A program made the translations under genes and the position numbers. 64,000 bases of DNA, from assembly GCA_900708905.1 (NCBI GenBank), contig CAADRB010000004.1, positions 1,152,740 through 1,216,739 of the forward strand, read 5' to 3'. The notes beneath the pieces are model-generated. The model did no database searches. It worked only from the letters and a program-made list of their open reading frames with translations, and was not told the DNA's origin. Below, in pieces: positions 1-32,903 of this stretch; the stretch's first letter is position 1, and each line of letters opens with the position of its first letter. This stretch comes from Hymenolepis diminuta. Its lineage: Eukaryota; Platyhelminthes; Cestoda; Cyclophyllidea; Hymenolepididae.

Positions 1-229
1 ACATAGGACATGGGGATCCGATAATTGACTCAGTCTACTCCAATCAATATCAGGTATATAGTTTCTAAGTTCAGTCAATAAATTTCTGGTTATTAAACTA
101 ATCTTAACGGGTTAGTGTTTGTCATCTCTGGAGTCAAAGCATACTTGTTAACAGAGCCCGATCACACATTATAACAATCTGATCCACGCAACATTCCACC
201 GCTACATAAAGTAGAAAGCAAGAACTTAC
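1..229. other. Scribble intron 17 (partial)
   Basis: No coding sequence was recognised; this is intronic sequence downstream of exon 17 on the minus strand, cut by the window edge. Confidence 0.6.
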
Positions 230-22249
<22,020 letters not shown>

Positions 22250-23838
22250 AGTCGTTGTCAATCCTTAAAAATATTAAGGTGATCGCTATTAACGGTAGTC
22301 AACAAACACCAGACAAATTGCGAAATTGTACTTTTTGCACACGAAAATGAACCAATCACAGAGGCATCAACTACCATGTAAGGATATGACCTTTAGTTTT
22401 ACCTTCAGATTTAAATGTCTATTCACTTAAATTCTCACTTATGGGGCATATAACATACGATGCTATATAAAGCCAACTTAGAGTAAAGAAAATTATGATG
22501 TCCACCAATAACTATATTGATATGCAGGAATTCACTTTCTGGCATTTCAAAAGGTGAGTTTACATTTATCGAAATTACTTCCTTCCATCACATTTCAGAA
22601 GTAATCAACACTAATTTTTCCCTATGTTAACTTTAATGGGTGCATTTATGTCTAATTTTACTGTTTAATTTAATTTAAAATAAACATTCCCCTAATTTTG
22701 ATATTTCAAAAATTTTACTGTATGCCCCGATATAACTTTGCTTTTAACGAATGTTAATAAACGTTAGATGCTATAATGCATGATTTTACAGTTATATCCC
22801 TAAATCATAATCTATACAAGTATATTCTTATAGTCGCTATAAAAAGGAAAAGTAAGCTATTTTTATCATGGGAAGGCGTTTAAACATAAGGAACAGTAAA
22901 GCAGTTTAATTTATTTTAAGGGAAGGCAATCAAACAGAAATTTAGAATAGTCAGGGTAACAAGAGAGAAATGTATCTTTCGAATTTTGTCTTGGCCGTCA
23001 ACACTTCTGTAATTGGGAACTTCTAAGTCTAGGGCTCCCAAAGTTGTTGCACCGACTAGATTTGGTATATTCATTAGGATCAGGAATTACGATAAAATAA
23101 TTTATTGTTTTTTTTTCGTTTATGGTGCAATTAATAAGTTACGAATAGCAAAACCAAGCACTCAGTTAGTCACGTTGTCTATAACTCTTTCGTCCACTCA
23201 CACTTTCTACTTCATTAGCCTAGTTCATAATATTTTGCCATCGCTAACTTTCATCAACGGCTCATTTAATAACATAAACATAAAGATGATTCTTGTACAA
23301 GCGTGGTTCGTGAGACTCAAAACAGCTTACTCAATGTCATGAATTTGGCTTTGAGAAATAGGCAGCATAAAACTCAAGGCCTTGTCACACTTTTTGAATT
23401 GATATCGGCACATGATGAATATACGTTAAGCAGGGTAATATTATTGGTCTACCGAAATTTTTTTATAGGCTAATCCAAGTTGGTCAAAAAATTACCCCAG
23501 CTGACTAAAAATCCCAATTTCTCTCTCGTAGGCTACTAACCCTTTACGATTAGTACCCATTCACCAATAGTTTCACAATATACGTCCTTACCAAGGGCTT
23601 TCCCTATTAACATAATACCCACAAAGGCCAACAGTAATACCCGTTGCCCATGTCCTGCTGCCACTCTCAGTTACCAAAACGCCTAAGAAACGGATAAAGC
23701 TAAGACCGTATCTTTCCACAAACTAAGATGCTTGTGAGAATAGTGCACAAACAATATTAAGCTAAATCTTTAACCATAGACAATTATTAATCCAGATAAA
23801 ATAGGCAAAATAAGAAGTTACAATTAGTATACAAGGCA
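22250..23838. other. Intergenic region between FRG1 and Scribble
   Basis: About 1.6 kb between two minus-strand genes, so it should contain the Scribble promoter and 5' UTR as well as the FRG1 3' flank. It is AT-rich. I see no clear TATA box, CpG-rich segment or coding exon. The plus-strand open frame at 23013-23342 has no recognisable content. Confidence 0.5.
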
Positions 23839-23844
23839 TTTATT
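23839..23844 (-). terminator. FRG1 polyadenylation signal
   Basis: AATAAA on the minus strand, about 50 nt downstream of the FRG1 stop codon. Position and sense fit a poly(A) signal. Confidence 0.6.
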
Positions 23845-23894
23845 CGATAAACTTATAAAACAATTGAAATTACAATTATTCACAAAAATTTCAA

Positions 23895-25987
23895 CTATTT
23901 ACAGTAGCGGTCGGACTTCATCTTCTCCCGACTAAAAGAAAATAATCAGGTTAAAGTCGAAATAGTGAGCAAGGGAGATTTCTTTATCCTTAAAAATTAC
24001 CGATCCAACATGGTTTCATGAAGATTGCCATCGCGTTTAGCCTCCTTCAGAGCTACTGTATCCTCACGATTGAGTCGGATCTTCTTGTCCTGCCAACTCT
24101 GGAATTTACGCCTAAAAGACAGAAAACAAATTAGTCAGAGAAAAAATTCAAGTACCATCTAAGCAGAGCATAGTGGTGAGAACTGTGAACCAGCTAACGG
24201 AAAGAATAGAATACTTGAAACAAAATAATATGAATTAGGAAGAAGAACTGAAGAGAGGCAGGACTGCAGGTGAAGAACGTCCACAGAGAGTTGTAAAGAC
24301 GGGTTTGTAACCCCTCGATACAGAGGCCTCTCATTTTAGGCGGAAAGGAATCAGCAGCTTTCAACTTTTGTTGTTGCTCTTGCATCACTTGCGTCAGAAC
24401 CAAGACATAGGAGTGCTCAAGGTCCTTAAAATCTGGTGCGATGATAAAAGGGGANNNNNNNNGGAGGAAAGGAAAGAAAAGAGGAAAACGCAATATGAAT
24501 TAATATCTTTGGTAATTAGGATATTTCAAGTACTGAATGATGCTGCGGACCGAAAAAAAATTTCTCAACTCTCACCATCCTAATAATCTAGTACACAACG
24601 ATAATCAGGGAAATGTGACGAATACTGAATATTTATAAACTAAGTTCCAGACCCATTAAAATGTATTTGTCGACTTTCTTCCTGGACAGACAGTAGCAAC
24701 CTGAAGTTCCATTATCGATACCATCATACTTTACTATTTCTCTTGATTTGTTCAAGCCAGTTGGTAAATGTGATCTGGTGAATTTTGAATTTGGCAGATG
24801 TGCACAATGAATGTCACGATACAATAGAGAATGTAAACTTTTTCATAACTCACGACATTAAAAAAAATTCCAATTTAGGGATTTTTCACTAAATCTGAAG
24901 TAATGTGTCGACGACGAATGAAATTAAAGTGAGATACGAACTTTCAAGTAACAAAGTAAAATAAAAATCAGCTTGATAACAATCTGGGACAAAATTCATT
25001 AAAACGAATAACAGCTCATATTTCAAACATCTAAAGCCTTCAGCAAACCACACTATATTTCTATTCTCACCCATTTACAAATAGTAATTCTGCCTCTATT
25101 ATGGAAAATAAAGAAATTCCTGCCGAGTTGATCAGACAACATGACTTAATTTGTGGAATTTATACAATAGTTTCATAAAAATGATTTAACTTACACGTAT
25201 AACAGCTCCGCTTTCTTAGTACCATGTCGTTCTTCTTCAGGCAGGTCATAAAGGGGATTGTGCGTGAGATCCTTATTCGACCGAACCTGAAATGAAAATA
25301 AATTCTCATCAATTCAAAATCACAATTGTTTTATGTTTAAATATAAGAAGCACTACCCACAATCAACATTTCGGTGGGTCCGGCCTTTTGTGCTCGGCAA
25401 ATAGCCCTATCAGACGCTTGATCAATCGATACAAAACAGTTACTGAAACCCAGAAGAGCAGTTTTACCATCCTGAAAGATGGGTTCAAACTGTTCACGAG
25501 GACCGATAGCATCCGCTGCAGCGGTAATTATATTTTCCGCTCCCGTATCTGCAGTTATATACTTATCGTAACCTGTTTTAAAGGCAACCTTTGTGTCCGA
25601 AACCTTAACAGCTGTGAAAATTTCCTCCGGTGCAGGCGGTTCGCCTGATTTACGAGGTGGACCAAGATTAATGAAGCCATCATCTGACGCTGAGAGGTAG
25701 TAAGCAGGCGGAAAAGGTTTGGGCTGATCACTACCTATTACAGTAGAGGTATCTTGAGATGGTACTAAGCCAGTCATCTGAATGGCCACCGGACCAATGA
25801 TATCGACAAACTTTGAAATCTCCCACCATCCGGCATGTGCCTCAAGATCTTCATTGAAAGCTGACTTTGCAACCTTGGATGGACGTAACGAACCACGTTT
25901 AGATGATTTGTGCTTCCGCTTCTTTGATTCGCCCTTCTCGCCTTTAAATCTTAGCTTGCCAGACTTCACATTTGCATAAGGATCCAT
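23895..25987 (-). CDS. FRG1: FRG1 (FSHD region gene 1 protein), complete, 4 exons
   Basis: FRG1 is a conserved nuclear/nucleolar and actin-associated protein linked to RNA processing. Exons: 25987-25361, 25286-25195, 24111-24001 and 23931-23895, total 867 nt, 288 residues; all phases agree. The product starts MDPYANVKSGKLRFKG and has a basic nuclear-signal-like stretch at residues 22-32 (KKRKHKSSKRG). A fascin-like beta-trefoil core follows, with AVKVSDTKVAFKTGYDKY (about 126-143) and DAIGPREQFEPIFQDGKTAL (about 159-178). It ends LHETMLDRREKMKSDRYCK, nearly as in human FRG1. It is longer than human FRG1 (258 residues), partly because of a Ser/Pro/Gln-rich insertion at about residues 73-95. 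The 1083-nt second intron contains an 8-N gap. It shares strand with Scribble but is far enough away to have its own promoter. Confidence 0.96.
24455..24462. other. Assembly gap (8 N)
   Basis: Short run of Ns in the second FRG1 intron, in a purine-rich stretch. It does not touch an exon. Confidence 0.99.
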
Positions 25988-25999
25988 TAATAAAGAGTA

Positions 26000-27016
26000 T
26001 AACTTTTCAAACAATGCGATTGAATAAAAGATTAACGATCTTAAAACAATTTCCCAAAACCGCAACCCGTCAAGAAAAACTCGAATAGTACGCTCCAAGT
26101 GGGGAGCATTTAAATATTTAAAGGTATAATAACAGTTTCTTTGACAATAAATTAGAACTTTATCAGTATGAAAATTTTAGGCTGGTTTTTGAGATAATTT
26201 GTAACAAATAAATACATGTCTGTGGGTTTTTAACTTGTTAACACTTATATTTTCATATAAAAAATGGATTTATGTTTATTTGTTGTATTACTGCTGGAGA
26301 CAGATAATCCGCCTTTTGGATTTACGACTGGCTTATTAATAATGGAATATTTCATAAGTTTATTATAAATTAACTTCAGTTAATTATGATGAATACCATT
26401 TCTCCTACATGTTTTATTATTTATATTATTATATTTTTATTTCCGTGGTTTAGAAGCTCCTTCTTTTTCAGATCGAGTTCTATTTTTATTTTTTGATCTT
26501 CGCCTAACTAAAAATTGAATATGATTTAGTGAGATTCTAAAGTTCACCAGTTTGTTGAACTAACTTGGAGGACTTCGTAAATACTATAATACATTGAATT
26601 TAGGAGCTCTCAATCTAAGATTTATTTTTAGATGTGTAATGTCGAAGATGTTTAGATGTCTCAATGATGAGAAATTCAATTTGAAATTTCAATGCAATGT
26701 AATTTTAACTTCTGATTTATTAAAAAATGGACGAAACTTTAATAAAAGCATTCGATGGAGGAACTCACAATTTAACAATTACACTTATCGTGAGACATTG
26801 AAATTTTTCTGCGGAAAATTTGATCAGAAGTATCTTCATTTTACGAGCACATATGCCAGCATTCGCAGTCTATGAACCGCAGAAGTTTACTGAAATTTAT
26901 TTAAATCAAGAAGTCTTGAAATTTAATAAACTTCATGCAGTTATAATTCGTTTAAATTCTTGCAAACATCAATTTATAAAATTTAACTTCTAATATGACA
27001 AAGTAATTTTAAGAAC
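26000..27016. other. Upstream of FRG1, AT-rich
   Basis: Presumed FRG1 promoter side followed by AT-rich sequence. No feature was recognised; the plus-strand open frame at 26594-26875 is A/T-driven with no family resemblance. Confidence 0.4.
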
Positions 27017-27021
27017 CAAAT

Positions 27022-27302
27022 TGTTACGATCTGCGATTTTCTGTAGGATACTGTACCGACTCTTAGATTCTCTAAAAAATTCCGCTGTTTATAAATACAA
27101 CTTGACAACACCAAAATACAAAACCACCATGCTAGAAACAAGACGCACGGTTATGTATCGATAGGCCGATTTATATTATGCGCCATTTAAAACAGTAACG
27201 TAAATAAATTCGTTTGAGTAAAAGGGCATCAAAAGATGGGAAATAAAGAAACTCGCTTACAAGTATTATCTTGGGGAAAATAGTAGTTTCTTATAAGTAG
27301 CA
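27022..27302 (-). repeat. 3' LTR of the gypsy remnant
   Basis: A 281-bp repeat. It aligns in inverted orientation over its full length with the solo LTR at 32626-32898, sharing for example the AAATGGCGCA...ATAAATCG region and the AACACCA...CAAAA region. It also aligns in direct orientation with 29110-29257. Edges are defined by TGTTAC at 27022 and the complementary end at 27302. Confidence 0.75.
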
Positions 27303-28269
27303 CGTTCGCTCATAGAATTGAACAGCCGTCCGCTCTTGTTGCGAGATCAGACGGAAGATGAGAGAAAAGCCATCGAGTCCCTATAGTATAAAGGGGTAAT
27401 ACTTTGACATGTTCTATTGTCTCGTTGCACTCATCGGGGGACCATGTTCAGTTGTGAGAGAGTTGTAAGGCATAGAAAGCAAAAAAATTAATAGTATCAA
27501 GACTTCTTAAAGGATGATGTCTTTCATAATTCGGCATATCAAAACCTCTAATTCTGAGCCATTTGTGAATGCAAACCAAAGTATCCTTTCCGGTCTTTAC
27601 ATCGTAGATCTTGTCACCATGCCACTTTGTGATTACAGTAGCTTTTTATTGGTGATTTCGGCGTTAGGTGCAAGAATACGCAAGATCGTTCATACTATAT
27701 GCGCGTTTCGGGTTGCACTATGCCGGGACATAAAGCTGTTTTGCTAGCCACATTTACTCACGCGATCGGAGCGAAATTTGGCAAAATGCAAAGAGTCAAA
27801 CCGTGTACTTGGGTTTATAACGAACGTTGCTGATACACCACGAGTTAAAAAGAGTTTGTTGAAGATAGATCTGGTTGTCGACGGCGAGAGGAGAATAACA
27901 TCGAGCCCCTTCGAATATAAATCTGTTACCATGACGTATGTCGTACCTTTTGTGGGTACGAGGGTAAGCTGGAGCTGAATCCTGGGAGAAGCTGAGTAGG
28001 AACAGTGGGTTGAGGGATTTCGGCAACATGTAAATACGCTAAAGAAATTTTCCGCGTTCGTAAGTTCGAGAGTAGGTGTCTGGCAGGTTTCGTTTACGCC
28101 TGGGAATTGGATAAGGTTGAACAAATCGATTCAGTCTTGGCCCACGAGGTTAATGTTTCGATCTGTAACGTAGTACTCCTTGATAATCGTCCCCTGGAAT
28201 GTAGCCTTGCATCGCATTGATCTGTAGAGTCGCACAGCATCGCCAGAAACGTTAGATACTGGGGTGAGA

Positions 28270-28300
28270 CGATGGCAATATCGGAGCCAGTGTCATCGAC
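28270..28300 (-). pseudogene. Retroviral-type aspartic protease motif of the gypsy remnant
   Basis: Minus-strand codons at 28297-28274 read DDTGSDIA, followed by IVSP, the catalytic signature of LTR-retrotransposon proteases. About 150 nt further on, in another frame, NINLVGQD is followed by a stop codon where these proteins usually have Trp, then IDLFNL. The gene is therefore split by at least one frameshift and one nonsense change. Confidence 0.75.
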
Positions 28301-28435
28301 AGCTCTGTCTCATCTGATATAATATTCTCTTATTGTTCGGGTTCTGCCTCGTTGAACTGTTCGTAGAAATTTCTCGGCAGAAACCTTCTCGTGGCCATTT
28401 TCGTGGCCCACCTAGCAGGGGTGTCTTTGGAAGGG

Positions 28436-28474
28436 ACAATCTTGATAATAGTTACGTTCTCTGCAAAACTGACA
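28436..28474 (-). pseudogene. Degenerate gag zinc-knuckle of the gypsy remnant
   Basis: Minus-strand translation CQFCRERNYYQDCP keeps three Cys of a CCHC knuckle, but the His position is Tyr and the spacing to the last Cys is one residue short. It lies just upstream of the protease motif, as expected for the gag-pol junction. Confidence 0.6.
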
Positions 28475-29434
28475 TCTTAGGAATGACTGCTTCTGATAGT
28501 CGTCAGATAATTTTCAGATTATTGTAGGATGGGAAGCGGGTCCATTCGGTCAACAGATGATCGGTCATTTGCAGGTTCCTTTGGGTTGAACACACGCGGT
28601 TCAGGTCCTACACTCGATTCGAGTCCACGATGAGACTTCTTGACATCGAATTCATTGTCGAAGAGGGACGAAGTTTGAGTCGAATCTCAGCGTAAAAAGA
28701 GATCGAGGACCAAGAATTAAAAAGTAGCATCTGAACTGGTCTTCTTTGGGAGAATCAAACCCGAAACTAGTGCAAAGTCGGTTAATGATACATGCATAAT
28801 GGCGAACATCCTTATCATTACGCATGGTCACGCTGAAGCACTTTTAAGGTTTTTTAAGATAAGACGAACAGAGATCGTAGTCGCTTCTGTTAAATTCACG
28901 AAGCAGAGTGTTAATTAGCGTAGTGTAGGGGAGATCTACCATTCGGTTTTCGGAACGATCAGGATATCAAGCATATCACGTTGTAAAAGTTTCACCTATA
29001 AGAGGATCATGGTGTAACGTAGCTATATTCTTCACGCGGTCTTCAGAGTCCTTTGTGGATGTTGAGATGTAGATGAAGAGATCTGGGCTTCCATGCCTAG
29101 GTATTTCGTTTGCATCGCCATTTGATAGGCCAATTAATATTATGTGCATTTTTCATAAAAGGGGACTTAAAAGACACTGGAACTAAAAAGAGGAAAATAA
29201 AGAATCTTACGTAAAAGAATCATTTCTGGGGGAAATAATACTTTCTTATATGTAACACAAACAAAATTAAAATCAGTATAGAAAATTCTTACCCGATGAA
29301 GAGAATCTGATATGTTTTTACCCAAAAAAATAGATGAGAACTAATGACATTCCAATATATTTTGAACTCCAATCAAAAACCTGATTTAGTGAATCATTTT
29401 TTTCGAGCGGAACTTATAAAAAGTTCGTAACGAG

Positions 29435-30212
29435 ATGCAAACAGGAGACGCGGAAGCACGATGGCTTGAGATCACGCTTAAGGCGGGATGGGATATTATG
29501 TTGGCAAGACAGCTTTATATCAATCTTCCCGAAAGCAAGTCAAATATTTTTTTTCATTCTTTTGGCTACTTTATATTATGTCAATTTATTAAGGATTGAA
29601 ACGTGTTTTAGAGTAAACGAGAACATAAACATTAGCGCATGTTTGCAGAAAATGCGCTTTGATTTGTTACTACCCTTCTAGCCATATTTGCAAAAGTAAA
29701 ACTTTATTTTGTGTTTAATCGATTCTGATTAATTTTTGTGGCATTTTGATTTGACTGATTTTAATATTTATTGTCTTGTTTAAGTAGATAGCAATCAGGA
29801 GTCAACAGCACAAGACTTCAGCTCAATGGCAAAGAATACAAATGAGTTCCTAAGTGAATATATGCGATACTTACTGTTGAACGAACCCAAAAGCCACTAT
29901 GACATTTTACTTCGCCATTTCATTTTTGGTTTTGAACAATTTTCTTCATTGGCTAGGGAAAAAAAAACACATTTCATTGGCTGGATGTTTTGTCTTACAG
30001 AAATAATTCCCAGTGGTCGGAAAAAATGGCGTCTCCCATTAGACATATTTCATGGACCGAATGAAAAATTGGAAGAATATTACATCAACTGCAGTCTCGT
30101 TGCAAGACTTCTGCCTCAAATCCAGACTTGCGGCGATAATTTGGAAGCAGACGTTGCCAAATGGAAGAGGTTTTGCGACTGTGTCTATTTAGCTCTAAAT
30201 TCGTCGGAATAA
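29435..30212 (+). CDS. Two-exon gene, copy 1 of a paralogue pair; helical protein, possibly MIF4G-like
   Basis: Exons 29435-29534 and 29785-30212 encode 175 residues. The exon structure was found by aligning with the copy at 43250-44023. Both first exons are exactly 100 nt and encode MQ..DA...(W/Y)(L/I)EIT..A.WDIM; both second exons begin with an in-frame D.NQE before MAKNT. The intron (250 nt) starts with GC (AAA|GCAAGT) where the other copy has GT. The product is predicted all-helical and soluble, with no signal peptide. Its FIGWM..LTEI and EEYYINCS..ARLLP.IQ segments loosely resemble the MIF4G fold of MIF4GD/SLIP1-type translation factors; this is a guess. AATAAA lies at 30300-30305. About 72 of 128 aligned second-exon residues match copy 2. 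Confidence 0.75.
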
Positions 30213-30299
30213 GTATGCATTTTAATGAAAAATTTATAAATGGTACTAATATTTTATATTCCTTTCAAGAAGGATTCTTTAATTATTCTTTTCTAAGTG

Positions 30300-30305
30300 A
30301 ATAAA
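30300..30305 (+). terminator. Polyadenylation signal of paralogue copy 1
   Basis: AATAAA about 90 nt downstream of the stop codon at 30212, same strand. Confidence 0.45.
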
Positions 30306-30954
30306 TGGTATTTTTAAAAGTATGTCTTTATCTGTATGTTAATGGTTTATTAATTGCTAAAAGCACATAATTCTTCATTTCGACAGAGGCGATTGGTTTA
30401 ATAACGTGATCAGTCTTTGCTAAATTGAATTCATTAAAATTAAATTTCATACTGTTATCTAAATTCGTAATTTTTAGTTAGCTCTTTATTGCATTTGCAA
30501 AGCCTCCCGCTTATGTCTGTTTAAGAGAAAATTCTAATTAAACGATAGCTACCAGGAAAAGTCTTATATAAAATTAATTTTTGAATATTTGGAAATTATA
30601 AGGCACAAAGAGCATGCAGATAAATCCACTACAGATAGTGATGACAGCCTGTATCATGAGCGCCGCCTTTGAGGACTATCGGTGCCTGTCTTGTTCTGAG
30701 ATTAACTCTGATGGATTAGTGGAAGATTAGGAAAACCGCATTTTTCGCTATGCTTTATTACGTCCTATAAATTACCTCTGACAAAGATAGCAAGAGCTTG
30801 GAGTTCGCTACTTTGGGAAATGTGGTTAGTAATAATAATAGTTAGGAAGACGGCTGTAATTGGAGCAAATGTTTATTTATTTATTTATAACAGTGACAAT
30901 TGGCTAACATGTATTTTTAGATGGCCAGAGTCGTGAGCCGGTGGCTGTTAAATT

Positions 30955-31255
30955 AGTGGAGAGCTGGCGTGAGCAACCTGTCTAGTTCAGCTGCGCTGCA
31001 ACTAGTATCGATTGAAATGAGAACTTCGAGAAGTCGATCAACATCCCATCATTATTTAGATCACTTATCATTGCGACATGACGCCGTTGCGACGTTACTG
31101 TCAGACGACAGATCAATTGATGAATGACTATCGTCCTCGTCATGATGTGATCTGCCATGGTAGTGACGTGAAGGGGCAAGACGGTGGCGTGTGATCGATG
31201 TGGCACTTGTGGTCCACAGCAAGACATTTTTTGTCTTCCTATGAGATAATTAAGC
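30955..31255 (-). pseudogene. Broken coding-like segment, family unknown
   Basis: A GC-richer island on the minus strand. One frame reads RSHHDEDDSHSSIDLSSDSN and, after several stops, WDVDRLLEVLISIDTSC and AAELDRLLTPALH. The acidic/His/Ser-rich stretch followed by an amphipathic leucine-rich helix looks like decayed protein-coding sequence rather than chance. I do not recognise the family. It could be the relic of a retroelement gag or a processed gene copy. Confidence 0.4.
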
Positions 31256-32625
31256 AAATTTCGACGGGCCCTAAAGTATCACAGTCCTAGCTTTTTTAAT
31301 GCTGATTTGAATATTTTCGATCGAAATTAAACAGAACGATGCCTGCAAGATAGTTTTTTTGAGCTTAAGCCTTAGATTTATTTAACCATGGCAGAAACAG
31401 CAGCAATCTGATGTAATCTCTTTCTGACAATTTCTATCGGATACAATGGATTAATTTCGACGGGCACTAATGAACACAAAACTGGAGACCTCAGATTTAG
31501 CAGATATCTTTATTTTTAGTGCATAACTGATTGAAATTGAAATTAGGGATTGGAAAAGTTCAATTTTGATAAGCATTTTATGTAAACTAAGAAATTTGAG
31601 TTTTGTAATATTTTATCATCCCAATCAACTTCAGCAAAGGCAAAAAAGATCAAAGTAATTGATGCATTTATCAGTAAACAAACAAAGTGACCACCAATAG
31701 GGGCATAGAGAAGAAAGCTATCGGTAGCTGACAAGCATAGTTCAAAGCTGAGTTTGTGTTTTGTCACGGGATAATCAGTTCTCCAATTAATCCATCCTAC
31801 TTATTTGTATAGTAATTCGCTTCAAAATTATTACTTTGCATAAGAAATGAAACAACTTCGTTATTTCCAGACTATGAGAAAATATTAAAACTTGCTTGGA
31901 AAAAGTTTTATGATACCGAAGTTTTAAATGTACAGTTAAATACTTTTTTTAATTAGCAAGGTTAAATGATAAGAGAGGAATAGGTGCAAAATGTAATAAT
32001 TGCATCAACTACACCAAAGGAAAATGATATTAGGTTAAACTTTTAATGACTACTTTACATGCTGCAAACTTCCAACCTATTGAGTATTGAGTATTTTATT
32101 AAATTTAACAAATCAGATTTGAGTTATTTCGTGCAATTATTTCTTAATGGTAGTGATAAAGTAACAAATGCTTGAAGATAAATCTCCAGCTCTAAGCAGA
32201 TTTCATTTGTTTTACGGAAACTATGAACATTCAAAGAGATGGGCTCAAGTTTGGTATATTACATAAAATTTATCAGATAATAAAATATATATGAGACCTA
32301 TTATAAATTGAGCAGATTTAGCCCAGTAACTGCACTTGGCCTGACAGAACATCAAATTTACTGAATTCGTCGATATGTCGAAATGGATGCTCTTTCTGAA
32401 ACCCAGAGGCTAAATTCTGAAACTTGAACTTTCGAATTACTTGATAAAAAATAAACAACTTCATAGGTTCACTTTTAAATTGAAATAAAGTTACCTTGAT
32501 ATCATAGCTTCCGTCATCTACCGGACACCCGCTTCAGCCCTTCTTGAACAATTTTAGCGATTCTTGCTTTGAGATGTTCCTCCATGAAAGAGATTAGTAA
32601 AATATTTTACCTTACTTTGGGGTAC

Positions 32626-32898
32626 TGTTACATATAAGGAAATAATATTTTTCCCGAAATAATTCTTATATGTGAGATTCCTGCTTCTTTTATTGAAATG
32701 AATTTATTTACATTATGTTTGTAAATGGCGCAAAATATAAATCGACCTATTGATACACAAACGTGTTTCTTATATTGATATAGTGGTTTGGGATGTTTTG
32801 TATTGTGGTGTTGTCGAGTCGTATTTGTAACTAGTTTAATGTCTTGGGGAATTTAAGAGCCGGTTACGATATCCCTCAGAGGAGAGCAGATTACAGCA
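32626..32898 (+). repeat. Solo LTR of the gypsy family, with perfect target duplication
   Basis: Starts TGTTACATATAAGG and ends GCAGATTACAGCA. It is flanked by GGTAC on both sides (32621-32625 and 32899-32903), a perfect 5-bp target-site duplication. It aligns in opposite orientation with the LTR at 27022-27302. No internal retroelement sequence adjoins it, so it is a solo LTR left by recombination between two LTRs. Confidence 0.85.
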
Positions 32899-32903
32899 GG
32901 TAC

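Larger units (their letters stand above)
27022..29257 (-). mobile_element. Ty3/gypsy LTR retrotransposon remnant
   Basis: The element reads on the minus strand. Its 3' LTR is 27022-27302, with ends TGCTAC and GTAACA (inverted-repeat-like TGTTAC/GTAACA edges on the plus strand). Its 5' LTR ends at 29257; only about 140 bp next to that edge still align with the 3' LTR. Flanks CAAAT (27017-27021) and CAAAC (29258-29262) look like an eroded 5-bp target duplication. The interior is distinctly more GC-rich than its surroundings. In order on the minus strand it carries a nucleocapsid-like CQFC...DCP motif, a DTGSD protease motif and a downstream region resembling the protease-RT linker. Most of pol is missing, so it is a deleted, non-autonomous relic. 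Confidence 0.8.
30213..32620. other. Intergenic, with broken coding-like segment and short direct repeat
   Basis: Mostly AT-rich. It contains the coding-like relic described at 30955-31255 and a 13-nt direct repeat AATTTCGACGGGC at 31256-31268 and about 31454-31466. Nothing else could be supported. Confidence 0.4.

Noticed and set aside
27778..27978. Plus-strand open frame within the gypsy relic
   Set aside because: It is the reverse of the minus-strand pol remnant, where the protease and nucleocapsid motifs lie.
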